Source of the DNA: Gadus chalcogrammus
Taxonomy: Eukaryota > Chordata > Actinopteri > Gadiformes > Gadidae
DNA: 64,000 bases
Direction of reading: 5' to 3'
Assembly: GCF_026213295.1 (NCBI RefSeq)
Contig: NC_079424.1
Span: forward strand, 17,641,098-17,705,097
Shown: positions 33,246-50,270 of the stretch, piece after piece
How positions within the stretch are numbered: position 1 is the first letter of the stretch
Layout of the letters: every line of letters begins with the position of its first letter
Notes under the pieces: generated by a model
Databases searched by the model: none
Told to the model about the DNA's origin: nothing
The model's input: only the letters and a program-made list of their open reading frames with translations
Program-made: the position numbers and the translations under genes

Positions 33246-35257
33246 TAACCTTTGTTGACAGCATTGGTTTTGTGTCCTTTCATGATTGATTCTGGAGCGG
33301 CTAGGTGCAGGCAGCAATACAATGCGTCCTTTCAGGACACACGTCAATGGAATGGTATATTTAGCAACGCATTCAGCGCATTTTTAAGACATAAACACTT
33401 TTTGAATATGTTGTACTACGCAATGTACCCTAACAGAATAAACCTATGGAAACATGTGTAAAACATGGTAGCACATGTATGGAGTGATATGTGAATGTTT
33501 GGTCCACCGTAGTGCCATACCTGTGATGTCATATTCAAGTGTCAGGAAATAAACCGGCAGTTCTTTGCGTGCAACCTACAAGGTAGTCACGTTTACTGCC
33601 TCCACACATGACATTGTACAGTTCAGCTAGAGTGTACGGCTCAGCTGGAGTTGAAGGTGAGGGCAGTTTGTCTGTGCATGTCTCTGGTCAAACCAAAACA
33701 AATAACAGTGACAGCGGACGCTATCTCGCTTCTTAGATCCTACGTCATATCCCGCCCCTTGCAAGCAAACCCCCCTAAACTACCCAGAGATTTTACTGAT
33801 GTCTGAACGACACTGATGTCCGCATATAAAGCATCAAGTTTGAATTACCCCCAGGGTCGAATCTCCTGATGCAAAAATGCTGAAAAAATGTGGAGGACAT
33901 GTCTGAAAACGGCTATTGTTTCCGCAAAAGTTTTTCTTAGGACTATGTTGTTCGGGGACCATCATAAATGCGACACATACTAAGAGGCCAGATATGTCCT
34001 TGGCGACTAGGGAGGCGTCCAGCTCATACAGGAAGCCATTCATCATGTGTCAATTCTAGAGATACAAGCGGTCAAGATGTTCGAGAGACCCAGCCGCTAA
34101 AGGCCACAAAAACAAGTGTAATTCCAACACATAGCAACTAGAGGTCAGGACCAAGCCACAAACCAAGTTGCAATGCCAACACATAGCCGCGAGGGATCAG
34201 CATAGAGTACACATACGGGCACCCAGGAGGCGGGAGTTCAGCGCCATGCTTAGCCAATCAGAGCACATAACTGAGTCCATGCCTGCCCAGTATTAAAGAT
34301 GAACTGAACTGAAATAATCAACATCGATAACGTGTTAGTTTTGACCATTTGAAAAAAAATTGCACAAAAAAAATATTTTAAAAATCAATATACTGCTTTT
34401 TTTAGCAACAGAAGAAATTGCGCCTTTTAGTATTAGAGCGTCGATGACGTCACTGGCATGGTAGGACTAGGTCGTTGCTGCAGACACGCGAACGTATTCT
34501 ACACACCACGGCGGATAGAAGTGATTTTAATATGGCTGGTTACATGCCTGTAGTGTCCGACTGCCACCCGGTGGAGAGGGATCAACTTCAGGCTCCAGTG
34601 CGTGCGGCGAGAGAGAGGTTTTGGAAGTAGTGGCCATGCTCTCTCTAAGGGACGTCGGAGCAGAGACACTGGAGCGCCCCATAAATAGGAACCAAGTAAC
34701 AAGGCGAAAACTATCATTCCCCCTCCGATATCCTTTGATGCGTTTCAGAAATGTCTCCGTAAAGACGGACTCATTGCGGTAACGCAAAGAGCTGTACAAA
34801 CGCTGTAGTACCTACATATTCAAGGCGCTGGTTCTCCACAAAAATACGAGCACATCAAGCGCATCAAGCCTGCGTGCATCCAGCCTGTGCGCTGTATAAA
34901 AACATTCAAGTCGAGGAGGAGATAGTAGTTGTTTAATCTTTTAGATTGATTAGTAATACTTTTTAATGTAGGCCTACAGTTAGTAATTAAATTGACCAAG
35001 GGGCTGTATTTAAAGCTACAAAAATAATACAAAAAATTAACTGTAACTTTCAACGCAACTCTACGTCGCTCGCTTCAGGCGTCCACACGAATCATAACAC
35101 GAAACCGCATAGGTCCGGTTTTATTTGAAACCACCCTGGGACCATGGACCTATTAAAGAACATGGTTTATTATCTGCCTAATAACATGGTTATTAAAGAC
35201 ATGGTTTCACAAAAAAATCGGCTCCGTGTGGACGGGACCTGAAAGACATTTTAGATG

Positions 35258-37496
35258 CATGGGCGGAGTTTCTGGGGGGTCAGGGGGGGCCCCCTAATCG
35301 TGTGACATAGTGACGTTGACTACTGTTTCCGTCCGCTACTTGGTTTCCCGCTCTCATTATCAATCTCGCTAGCCAGTATGTAATAGCATAACAATTACAG
35401 TTGTAGCCTGATGTAAGTATTGCAAACTGCAAATGGATATTCAACGTTTTTTTAAAACGTCCCATGACCTCGGCCAACACTCGGCAAGAAGTCGAACCAG
35501 AGCCAGTAATTCTACCAACAAATGCTGATGACCTGGAAACACCTGGAACCAGCTTGGCAAACCCAGCTAGTGCTAGCTCACCATCGGATCTTGCTGGGCT
35601 GTCGTCAGGGTCAGTTAGCTTGCCTAGCAGCACTAGCTCACAGCAACTACCAAATGATCTTGGCGACAAGCAAGCAAGTACTGTTGGCTTGAATACTCGG
35701 TTTTAAAGGATGCTGTCTTCTGTTTCGCCTGCCACCACTTCCAGACTGACAGCAGTGTGGAGGAATCGTTCCGAAAGGGCGTAAGTGACTGGAAAAAACT
35801 AAGCAGTAAACTGGAAAAACATGCAAATTCACTGGCCCATCAGAACTGTATGGTTAAATGGGACAACTTCAAACAGAGCACATCTGGAGGTGGATCGATA
35901 GCTGCCAAATTGTCGGAGAGCCACAACGCTACTGTTGAGAAGAACAGATCTTATCTTTTTAAAGTTGTGGATATCGTGAGATTGCTGTCTGCACTTGGAT
36001 TGCCTTTCCGTGGACACAGGGAGGCTATCGATTCAGAGTCTCGTGGGAATTATCTTGAGGTTTGCAAATTTTTCTCGAAATATGATCCCGACTTTCAAAG
36101 TATGCAGTCTAATTATTTCAATGCTACAAGTCCAGATTTTCAGAACGAAATAATTGAGATATGCGCAAATTTGGTTCGTGCGGAAATTGCAGAGAAAGTG
36201 CAGGACACTGGGTTTTTTGCTGTAATCGCAGATGAGGTCAGGTCATACCACACTGAGCAGCTGTCAGTCTGTTTAAGATATACAGAGCAGCTTGAAATCA
36301 AGGAGCGTTTTTTGTGTTTTATTGATTGTTCAGCATCTCGAAATGCAGCTGGGATCGTGGACGCCATAAACACTGGATTGGAGATCTGCGGACTGAAAAA
36401 CATCCCAATTGTTGCCCAGAGCTACGATGGCGCCTCTGTAATGTCCGGCCAAGTGTCTGGAGTGCAGCAGTGCATTAAAGAGACGCATCCATACACTGTA
36501 TGGATACACGCAGTATACATACACTGCTTGGCTCACAGACTGAATCTCGTGCTTGTGGACTGCTGCACGGTGAACCGCAGTGTCAAAACATTACTGAATG
36601 TCATCGGCAAACTGTACTCAGTATTTGCAGAGCCGACATACCACCATCGCTTTATTGAAGTCCAGAAATCGCTGGATATGAAGCTAACCGAAATTGCACA
36701 GCCCAGCGAGACGCGCTGGGCATGCAAGTGGCGTTCTCTGCATGCCGTTAAAACACACTACTCTGCAATTACACAGTGCCTGAGAGAAATGAGTGATGAG
36801 GGAGGCAAGTGGTCAGTGGTCATTCATTACATGTCTCATTGTACTTGAAGACATACTGCGTGTGATTCATGTCACACACAAAGCCCTTCAGTCCTCCAGT
36901 CTCGCACTTTCCGAAGCGGCTATGCTTACCGACAACCTGAAAGCGCACTTTGTGCCACAGAGACAGACTGACAAATGGAATGATGTATGGGGATCAGTGA
37001 AACAGTTCTGCCGAGACAACAACGTCTCCGTACCCGAGGATGCGAACATTCAGAGTCAGACACCTGCTGGTCCTGGACCACTACCGAAAAGAAAACGGGC
37101 CACACAACCCCCCACCTCCCTCGACAATTTCCTGATAACAACGACTTTGGGCCACAGAGAAGAAAATGATGTAAATACTGTACAAATGACTCTACCCGTT
37201 GGATCTGCCACTTCCGAGAGGAGTTTCTCTGCAATGAGAAGGATTCGCAACTGGCTACGCTTAACAACAGGAGCTGCACGGTTTTCATCCCTTGCTGTGC
37301 TTCACATCGAGAGCGACATCACTGCCAGGCTGTCACTTGAGACGGTTGTGGACGTTTACGCAGGACGCAAAAAAAGACGCTTACTTCTGCACTAGGTAAG
37401 ACTATTTTCTTTAAATGAATACTCCTAGCAACCACGTTGTAATGTAACAACTGGTGTTGAACCTCATCTAAACTTGTGCCATCATGCGAAATGCGC

Positions 37497-37530
<34 letters not shown>

Positions 37531-37623
37531 TGTGTGTGTGTGCGTGCGAACATGAGTGAGAACATGTTCGTGTGAAAAAAATTGTTTTGCCCCCCCTGAT
37601 GCAAAAGTGAAACTCCGCCTATG
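35258..37623 (+). mobile_element. hAT transposon with broken ZMYM1-like transposase
   Basis: The inverted ends CATGGGCGGAGTTTC and (inverse of the right end) CATAGGCGGAGTTTC are flanked by 8-bp target duplications TTTAGATG (35250-35257) and GTTAGATG (37624-37631), 7 of 8 identical. The transposase starts at 35433 with the typical MDIQRFFK. It shifts frame almost at once and is then open at 35464-35706, 35757-36848 and 36793-37395. The middle part has the DUF4371-type core (VIADEVRSYHTEQLSVCLRY, YDGASVMSGQ, HCLAHRLNLVL). The last part has the hAT dimerisation block LPVGSATSERSFSAMRRI. Frame breaks near 35440, 35700 and 36800 make it inactive as it stands. Structure points to a hAT-superfamily element; the name ZMYM1-like refers to similar host-annotated proteins. 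Confidence 0.92.
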
Positions 37624-37689
37624 GTTAGATGCACTTTGGGAGATACACCCGCGGATGAGCATAGATGCGAGGGCGGATTCATGAATTGT

Positions 37690-38960
37690 GACTGTTGGGA
37701 TTCCTCTTCATCAACGCCATCAAGTCGTCTGTGCTAACTGACATGACCTATCCCAGCCTGGCCATGTACACACCCCAGGTGAGTGCCGCTATGCGTGGAA
37801 GACCTGAGTCAGAATATGGCAGGAGGCCATATTCTGGCTGAAGTGGGCCAATACATTTCAATTAACTGTTTCTTTATTAACTCCGAAAAGCTATTGAAAT
37901 TTAGTCATTTTCATGCATGAATAGCACCTGTTTTTGTAGTAGGTTGTGCCCAGGACAGAAATTTGCACGTATTTTTCCTCCTTCCTATCACTAACAAAAG
38001 CATGTCTTATACCTATCTTTCATAGGGCAGATTACTCTTATATATTAATCAAACATATTTTATAAAGCCCTTTTTATATCAGTAGTTGTCACAAGGGGCT
38101 TTCTTTAAAGAAAAAATAAGAAAGATTTGTTCTGCTCAAATGCTTTCTGGCCCCACTTAGTCGTTCCATAAAGGACAACTTGATGAGTCCTGTCCACCAT
38201 ATAAGCATTATCATTTGATATGGGGTTGACAGTTATGTCTTTTGTTTACTTACATTAGGTCAATAAAATAGTGTCAGCACTTAAATCTTTTGAATTTCTC
38301 CCCCGGGGGATTAATAAAGTGTTAAAGTCTAAATGTTAGACTAAATAAATGATATTTTGATATTTTCTGTACTGGTTATTAAGTATATTTTGTGTGTTGC
38401 CTGAACATTATGCATATTTTTTGTGTTTTTCTGTCTGTTTGGTTTAATGTAGGTCAATAAAGAATATATAAAATCGTTGTCTCATCAAAACGACACTACT
38501 GCAGCTCAAGAGCATAAATGTGCGTACAGCAGATCTGTGACCAAGTCTACCACCTGGAGCACCACCACCAAGATGGAGGGCACCGTCAACATGTCTGTTC
38601 ATGCAGGGATCCCGAAACTGGTGGGGGGGTCTGGTGGATTTAGCTTGACCACGGGAGCAGTGCTGTTGTCCACAATGAACTCCTCAGAGACCATAACCGA
38701 ATCAGATGAGGTCAATGTGACGGTCCCGGCACGAAAGACCGTGAGCGTTGATTTGACAGTGGGACGAGCAGACATCAACCTCCCCTACTCAGCCACAGTT
38801 AAAATCACATGCATGAATGGTTGCGAGCTGGTCTTCCCATCCACTGGCAACTACAGTGGTGTGGCTTACACTGCAGTGCATTTAAAAACCACTGAGTCTG
38901 ATTGTGTTATGAATGTCGATGGGGATGGACACGGCAATTCGAATATTCGATTATTCGAAA
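37690..38960 (+). pseudogene. Partial natterin/aerolysin-like pore-forming module
   Basis: A short putative exon ending at 37778 with a GTGAGT donor joins in phase to a larger block starting at about 38453 after TGTAG. The larger block has the Ser/Thr-rich amphipathic strand pattern of aerolysin-fold proteins (SVTKSTTWSTTTKMEG, TVNMSVHAGIPKLV, DLTVGRADINLPYSATVKI). That pattern is seen in fish natterin-like and aerolysin-like proteins. The N-terminal sugar-binding or DM9-type part is absent, there is no start codon in context, and the frame runs off at 39028 into unrelated residues. It lies just after the hAT element, which may have separated it from its 5' part. It may be a fragment of a larger gene or a relic. 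I cannot say whether it is expressed. Confidence 0.5.
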
Positions 38961-39028
38961 CGGTGTGGGTAGTTGACTTTGAGATTTTTTTTAATTTTTG
39001 CCTTAAGTTCATTCAATATATTCATTAG

Positions 39029-41885
39029 CTATATTAATAACATATTGGTCATTAATCGTGTATACTAATGCCATTCAATACTTGGAATACTTTGGCTATA
39101 CCGGCAACCTCCGTTCCAGCGGAGTCTTTTCCACGGCGGGCTTGATTGTAAATCGCCTCCGCACCCGCCTATCCCAAGAATGAGTGATGCAGTAGGTGGG
39201 CTTATGTGTTATGTTAACTGGAAATGTTTTGATGACATACTGTATTTCCGTCTTACACTAAATATATTTTTGTTGATGAGGCAGGCCCATGCGCTGCAAG
39301 TGGAGTTCTGTTGATGTCCAAGCCCACCAGTACTTGTACTTTTTGCTGCTGTGCTTCAGTTACTTGAATCTATTCAGTTTGTGCCTTAAATTTACTCTAA
39401 TCTTATTTCAGTTTGTGCCTTCATTCATATTCTTGTCAAAAATGATGGTTTAGTTTGATTCAGCATACTGATTTCGAGCAGTGTTTTTCCTTCTGAAATG
39501 CTCAATTGAACAAATTGGATTTGATTTCCTTATTTATTTAACTAATAGAGATGGAAAACGAATGCCTTTGTTTAGTGAAGGCCAGATCACGGAAGAACTT
39601 CAGACTTCATTATGAGTGCGCTACACATTTTTTGTTTTTTTCCATAGTTCGGTTAACCGGTTACTCAAAAAAGAAATTGCAGAATATTGAGATGCCTTCA
39701 AATGCATCTCAAGCACGCACATACACATGCACACTACGCACCGCACGTCAAGACAAATACACGACACACGTTATGTTTTTAAACATAACGGCTACGCCAT
39801 CGACAAACGCGCAGGTAAGAACACAGACGCACACACCGCATCGACACTCGCCCTTAAACATAACGGCTCCACCATCAACACATGCGCAGGTAGGAACACA
39901 CACGCACGCGCACACACCGCAGCAACACTCACCCAGGTAAGACGTAATGTTTTTAAACAACGGCTCCGCCATCGACACACATGCCCAGGTAAGAAGCTTT
40001 GCAAATTATATAGGTCAGGGCCCCGTTTCCCGAAAGCATCTTTAGCCTAAGTGGTTTGTGAAGTGCGTCGTACCAACATTGTTCAGTTTTCACTTTCGTT
40101 TCCCGAAAGCATCATTGGTAACGTCGTGGAATGACTCGTAGCTTACGAGGGCTCCAGGGGTACTCGTAGGGTCCTAAGAGCCCTATGTTGTTAGTATTTA
40201 CTAACTTTATGCAAGGTCTACGTTCGTGCAGTACTCAGCGTTGACTCGTCCTAAAAATACAATATTATTGTAAATTATATATCAAAAAAGTGGTAGCTAA
40301 CGTTAGTTGAATCAAACAAACAAATAGCTGTTGTTTTTGCTCCAAAAAGCTTGACTTACCTTGAATTTAACAGATAGTTCCTTCAAATTAGGGCTGTACG
40401 GTATGGACTAAAATGTATATCACGGTATGATTTGAGGCATAGACGGTAACGGTATTATATCACAGTATGTTAATTGTATCTTCTAATTTCGATATAAATG
40501 CTTCTGAAGGGGTAAAATACTGGTAAGGCAGCAAAACTGCCTTACCAGTAAGTTACTTCCATCTCTGAAAAACACTAACGTTTAATAGTATGGATTTGTT
40601 TCTCCACTTGCTTGCGGACCTTGCCGTATAGTTTCGGCATCTCAATTTGGCTGAAGTGTGTGCGATTAGGTAACGCGTACCTGGGATCGACTGTTTTGAC
40701 CATCTATTTAAAGCCCTTTCTATCGACATTTTGAAAGGGAACCATGTCCTTACACAGGCTAACAGTGACGGTGTTTGTTATCTCGTTCCACCGCTGGCAT
40801 TTTGTCGTAAGGACTGGCTTTGGAAAATGCCTGCAGAAGCAATGTCTGATATGGAGAGACAGCTTCACGCTACCAGCGTCTGTCTCGTAGGCTACGGTGT
40901 GGCATGAGAGCTTGTGAAGGGACTATTGCGCAAGCACACAGCAGTATCGCTGTCAAATCTGTTCCTGGGAAAAGTAATGAATTGAAAAAGGAACTATGTT
41001 TCGTTACCATATTTTCAGTAGTTGCACGTAACTTTACTTTATACCTGAAAAGGTAGTTAGGTTACTGCATTAGCGCGTTACTTACTTTGTTACGCGTTAC
41101 ACACAACTGTCTACCGGTCACACCGGTCAAACTGTAACGTCAAAATCCATACCGTAGCGCAAATTCACACTGGTATACTTTCTATAGCATTTATACCGTA
41201 CACGGTAGCCAGGCGTCTAATCCAAAGGCGAGCTCAGTTGGCGCTGTGTGCTTTAAGATTCTGAAGCAGGTGCTGAGGTTCCGATTGGCCCAGAGAAATG
41301 TAAATTATAAGAATTATCCAATAATGTTTGGCATAAGAAGGACAGCTTCCCCCCCCCCCCCTAAAAAAACTCTTTGGTTCTACACGATTCACGTGAATGA
41401 CCCAATTGACCAAGAAAACGGCGATTGTCGTCGAAAAGTGACAAGTTTGCAGGAATGCAGAACATGTTGGAAGTCAACAACAACATAATTTATTGCAGCA
41501 ATTGAGAATTCCAAAAATACATGCACAGCCGAAATTACAGTACCTTAACCAGCTGAATTCACGCAGCCATCATCCTCCGACTCTGTAGACCGTGGCACTG
41601 GCACACTACTAGCCGCAAGTGCCGCAGGTAGGAAGAACGAATAAATTGTTCGCTTGCTCATTGTTTGAATGGCAGGTTGAGATCGTTCTCCTTCTCACAG
41701 ACCCGCGGCGGTTTCCCGCGCTCGATAATCTCTATGACCCTCCCCTCCACACATTAGCAACTTACAGTGGCCATTCCCTATCTTTCTCACACTCTTTTGC
41801 CTGCTACAGATTCCGGATTCATTGACGCGCCCCTTCCACGTTTAACGTGTAAAAATAAAGAAGAAAAAAAGGGGCAAATGCGCGA
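39029..41885. other. Intergenic stretch with small repeats and transposon fragments
   Basis: 39720-39990 is an imperfect tandem array of about 70-75 bases (CATAACGGCTMCRCCATC, ACACACGCGCAGGTA motifs). Around 40013-40125 the phrase CGTTTCCCGAAAGCATC occurs twice, a motif common in fish miniature transposons. From 40388 a segment starting TAGGGCTGTACGGTATGGAC resembles a hAT-type end, and related inverted words (CCATACCGT, ATACCGTACA) occur near 41140-41205. No protein-coding gene was recognised. Confidence 0.6.
40518..40550. repeat. Perfect 14-bp stem hairpin
   Basis: TACTGGTAAGGCAG and its exact inverse complement are separated by a 5-base CAAAA loop. It sits inside the hAT-like segment that starts at 40388. 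Confidence 0.95.
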
Positions 41886-42205
41886 CTCAGTTTTTGCTGA
41901 CGCGCATGCACGTCCAGCAAAAATTCAGTCGCGCATTCTCAAATTTTGGTCGCAAAACGTGACCAATTGGTCGCAGTCTGGAGCCCTGCCTAACTGCTCC
42001 CGACGACCTGGCTATCACCTTGCATGATTGACTATGCCGTAGGTGTGTCAATGTGTGTATTAACCGATGTAAGTCGCATTGGATAAAGGCTAAATGCCCA
42101 AATTGTAATTGTAAATTGTACCTGTTAAAGTGCAAAACAAGCTACCTGTAAAAGTGCAAAGAGAGCAGTGAGTCTTCTCGTTCCCGTCCTTACGTCATTT
42201 TTTAT

Positions 42206-46478
<4,273 letters not shown>

Positions 46479-46616
46479 CTGTGAAGGACACTGTTTAAAA
46501 GTACACGTTAAGCATACTTTAAATCAACAAATATACTTGGAATAACTTTTGTATGCTTCAATTATATTTGTACTACAATAAAGTGTACTACTTGTTCACC
46601 TGGGGGTCTATGTGGG

Positions 46617-49600
46617 TTTTTGCTGACGCGCATGCACGTCCAGCAAATATTCAGTCGCGCATTCTCAAATTTTGGTCGCAAAACGTGACCAATTGGTCGC
46701 AGTCTGGAGCCCTGCCTAACTGCTCCCGACGACCTGGCTATCACCTTGCATGATTGACTATGCCGTAGGTGTGTCAATGTGTGTATTAACCGATGTAAGT
46801 CGCATTGGATAAAAGCGTCTGCTAAATGCCCTAATTGTAATTGTAAATTGTACCTGTTAAAGTGCAAAACAAGCTACCTGTAAAAGTGCAAAGAGAGCAG
46901 TGAGTCTTCTCGTTCCCGTCCTTACGTCATTTTTTATTCAGGACATGGTTCTCAGCAGCTGGTTGAGGTCCCTGCCGACGCTCGGGGGCTGGGAGGCGGC
47001 GCTCTGTCCCAGGCCCGGCCCCATCTGATGGTGGAGGGCTCGGCACAGGCTGGTTGTCGCCCGGTGCACGCTGCCGCTGGACGGGCCCAGCAGGCCCCAC
47101 AGCAGGGGCAGCGCCTTCTGCTCCACCAGCTGGGGCCGGCGGGGGTACAGCTCCATCACCAGCTCTGGGGGGGGGGAGGAGGAGACGGAGGGAGAGAAGG
47201 AGGAGGAAACCAAGGAAGAGACAAAATAATGGGAGACAGGAGGAGACAGAGGAGAGGAGGCGGCAGAGCAGAGCGGATCAGATGCCTCTTGATTGGCCAC
47301 ACAATGGTATACGTATGTTTGGTGCTGATCATTGCAAAGAACAAAACAAACAAACATTTTAGCCATTAACAAACCTGCAACCTTCTCGATCAGGTCCACC
47401 TTTGCTTGGCCGCTAAGAACCCGTGCCTTGAAGCAGAACGGCTCCAGGAGGAGGCTGTTGTCTGGAGAGGTGCAAGGGAGAAACACATGAGTAACAAGGA
47501 CAACGCCGTGGTCAGACCGGACCGTGTTCCGGACAGCTCCCCACCGGGCCCTCACCGAGGTTCAGGACCAGCTCACAGAGGGCCCCTGTGGCGGCCGAGT
47601 ACACAGCGCGGTTCTTGGAGTTGAGGTGGTTGTCCACGATGGCGGGCACCAGGTGGTTGAGCACCCCGGACAGGTTGTCCTTCAGCAGGCGCACCATCCC
47701 CTGCAGGGCCTCCAGGGCGTAAAGGTTCACCTTACGGTTGGACTCCAGCAGGCGGTCTCTGAAGAGGCCAAACACCTGGGGGAGCGGGGAGAAACGGGGA
47801 ACAGGTGAACAAAAAGGGGACAGGAGGGAGTCCAACCAGGGGAGGGGATAAGGGCGAGTGTGAGGTAGTGGGCGTTTACGAGCGGTGGGGGGTTTTACGG
47901 ACCGGGAACAGGCTGCGGATGACCATGCTGGGGTTGTGCTGGCAGTCGGCCACCAGCTGGTCGAGGCCTTTGATGCGCTCCCTGAAGTCCTTTGACTCCA
48001 TCAGAGCGGTGAGCTGCCTGATGTACTCAAACTTGTCTTCCATGATGGGCCCCTGAGGTTTGGAGCTGTACTTGCTGTTGGGCTCCCTGGAGGGTACCAC
48101 AAAATATAATGTCATGAAACTGCATACATACTTACTACATATGTATATATATGATCTTGGAAATAAGATAAAAGATATTCTTAAAGTTTGCTTCAAGTTG
48201 AGAAAACAAAAAAATGCATAATTAATATAGGAGAGACATTGCAAACAAAAGCCATCATGTGTGTTCTGGAACACGACCCCGAGAGAGGAGCTGACCTCAT
48301 AGCATAAGTAAGGCTTTTACTTTCACCAACATATTTCAAAGGTGGCTGTCATGTGTCTGGGAGGAGTCTCACCTGGGGGTGGTGGTGGCGGTGTTGGTGG
48401 GGGTGGCGGTGGCGGTGGTGGGGCTGGGGGCTATGGTCTGTTTGGGGAGCTTCCTTTGGAGCGTCGAGGCCCTGGCGGTGCCACTGCCGGGAAGCGAGGC
48501 TGGGGTCTGGGGCGTCTCACCCAGACCCTGACCCTGACCCTGACCCTGACACAACAAACACAACAACAACAATGTTCACCAGACCCGTCACCAAGCGGTA
48601 GGGTGGGGCGAGAGGAGGGGGCCTTCCGTACCTTTGCCTTGAGTCCACTGACCGCCTTGCGGGCGGCGGAAAGGTCCTTGGTGGGGATGTTCTTCTCCAG
48701 CAGGCTATCAAAGTCCCGGTGGGAGGACAGGAACAGCAACATCCGGCGGCCAAAGGACCTGAAGGGGGAGGAGTGAGACCGGCACGTCACCGAGCCGTTG
48801 GACACACGCCAAAGCCTTCTGCCAACACAGGAAGCCACCGGGGGCTCTACGTGCCTGGGTTCCGGGGAGGAGTCCAGGGCCAGCTTGACCACGGCCGGGA
48901 GAATTCTGTCCGTCACGTCCTTCCCTCCGGACAGCAGGCGGGCCACGCCCACCCTCTCCAGCAGGTCGGCCAGGTGCTGGGCGGCGCACTTCCTCACCGC
49001 CGCGCTCAGGTGGCTGCAGACACACACAGGCTCAACATGAAGGACGCACACAAAGAGACACAAACCACAGAAGTACACAACGGATGGAGATAAGGAAACA
49101 TCGGCTAGACCTCTGGAGTATCCTACCTACCAGTCCAAAGCAGATTAAGGATGTTAGAAACGTTTCCTTTGACACTCAAGTCCTGTTTAAATGTCCATTT
49201 TTTATGTTGTGCGTTTGCATCTTCCGCTGATTCTTTGTACTTTATATAAATCACAGATTGGATCTTGCAATACCGTTACTGTGGTAGATATACTAGAAAA
49301 CATAACAAGGCGTAATACAGTGTGTTTGTGTCTTCGTTGTGCGTGTGCGTGCAGCCCCCTGACCTCAAACCCCCGTCCAGGAAGGCGTTGATGCAGCGTG
49401 CCGGCGTGCAGTGCCGCACCATGTGGCCCAGCGCCGCGTCCACTTCCTCCCGGATGAAGGCGTTGCTCTCGGCCGCCTTGTGCAGCAGCGCCCTGGCCGT
49501 GGTGTCCACCTCCTTGTCCATGGCCCGCTCCAGGTGGCAGTACAGGACGCCCAGCGTGCACACGGCTACGCGGGACACGCCCGAACGCAGGTTCTTCACC

Positions 49601-50228
49601 TGAGAACCAGACACACACGTGGTAGACACCACTCTCACTCTGGAAAGGTTCATTGAGTGCCTTGGAAAGCGCTTTATGAATGAAGGCGTTACACTATAGT
49701 ACGTTTCACACTCCTCGCTTCATTCAAGGCTGTGTTTTGCTAACATTGTTCATGTCGAATCAAGCACTCTTTCTATGGTGTAGAATTGATGGGGATGGTT
49801 TTACACACAGCAAGGTCTATAGACTAAGCTGTAGACAGGATTGAGTTAGTTTTACACTTGCAGACAGTGACGGACTGTCCACACCCAGCCGCCCGCCCAC
49901 TCACACGCCCAACCACAGTGACAGACGCTGGTCTCCATGTTACGTGGTAGAGAGAGAGAGAGCACCAGGGAGCAGGCCCAGAGAGGGGGAGCTACCTCTT
50001 GCACGAGGGCGAGGCAGACGTCGCGGAGCCTGGGGAGCAGCGTGTCCACGTGGTTCTGGGCCAGACTGCGCAGCACCGTGAGCCCTTCCATCTTCTCCTG
50101 CCTGCGTTCAGAACCACAGCAGGTCAGTCAGATGAAACACAAGTTTGGATTGCTTCGACTAATTCTGTGTGTTGGTGTGTGTGTGTGTGTGGGGGGGAAA
50201 TTCTGAGTGTGTGTGGTGTGTGTGTGTG

Positions 50229-50270
<42 letters not shown>

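Larger units (their letters stand above)
31222..35239. mobile_element. Long DNA element bounded by inverted repeats (family uncertain)
   Basis: The left end reads GGCCCCGTCCACACGAAGCC then GATTTTTTGGGTGAA. The inverse of the right end reads GGTCCCGTCCACACGGAGCC then GATTTTTTTGTGAA. The ends lie 4 kb apart. No transposase was found inside, and no matching target-site duplication is evident, so two separate insertions of the same family in opposite orientation cannot be excluded. Inside, apart from the tandem repeat at 32260-32550 and a short one at 33100-33240, the sequence is unrecognised. Confidence 0.5.
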
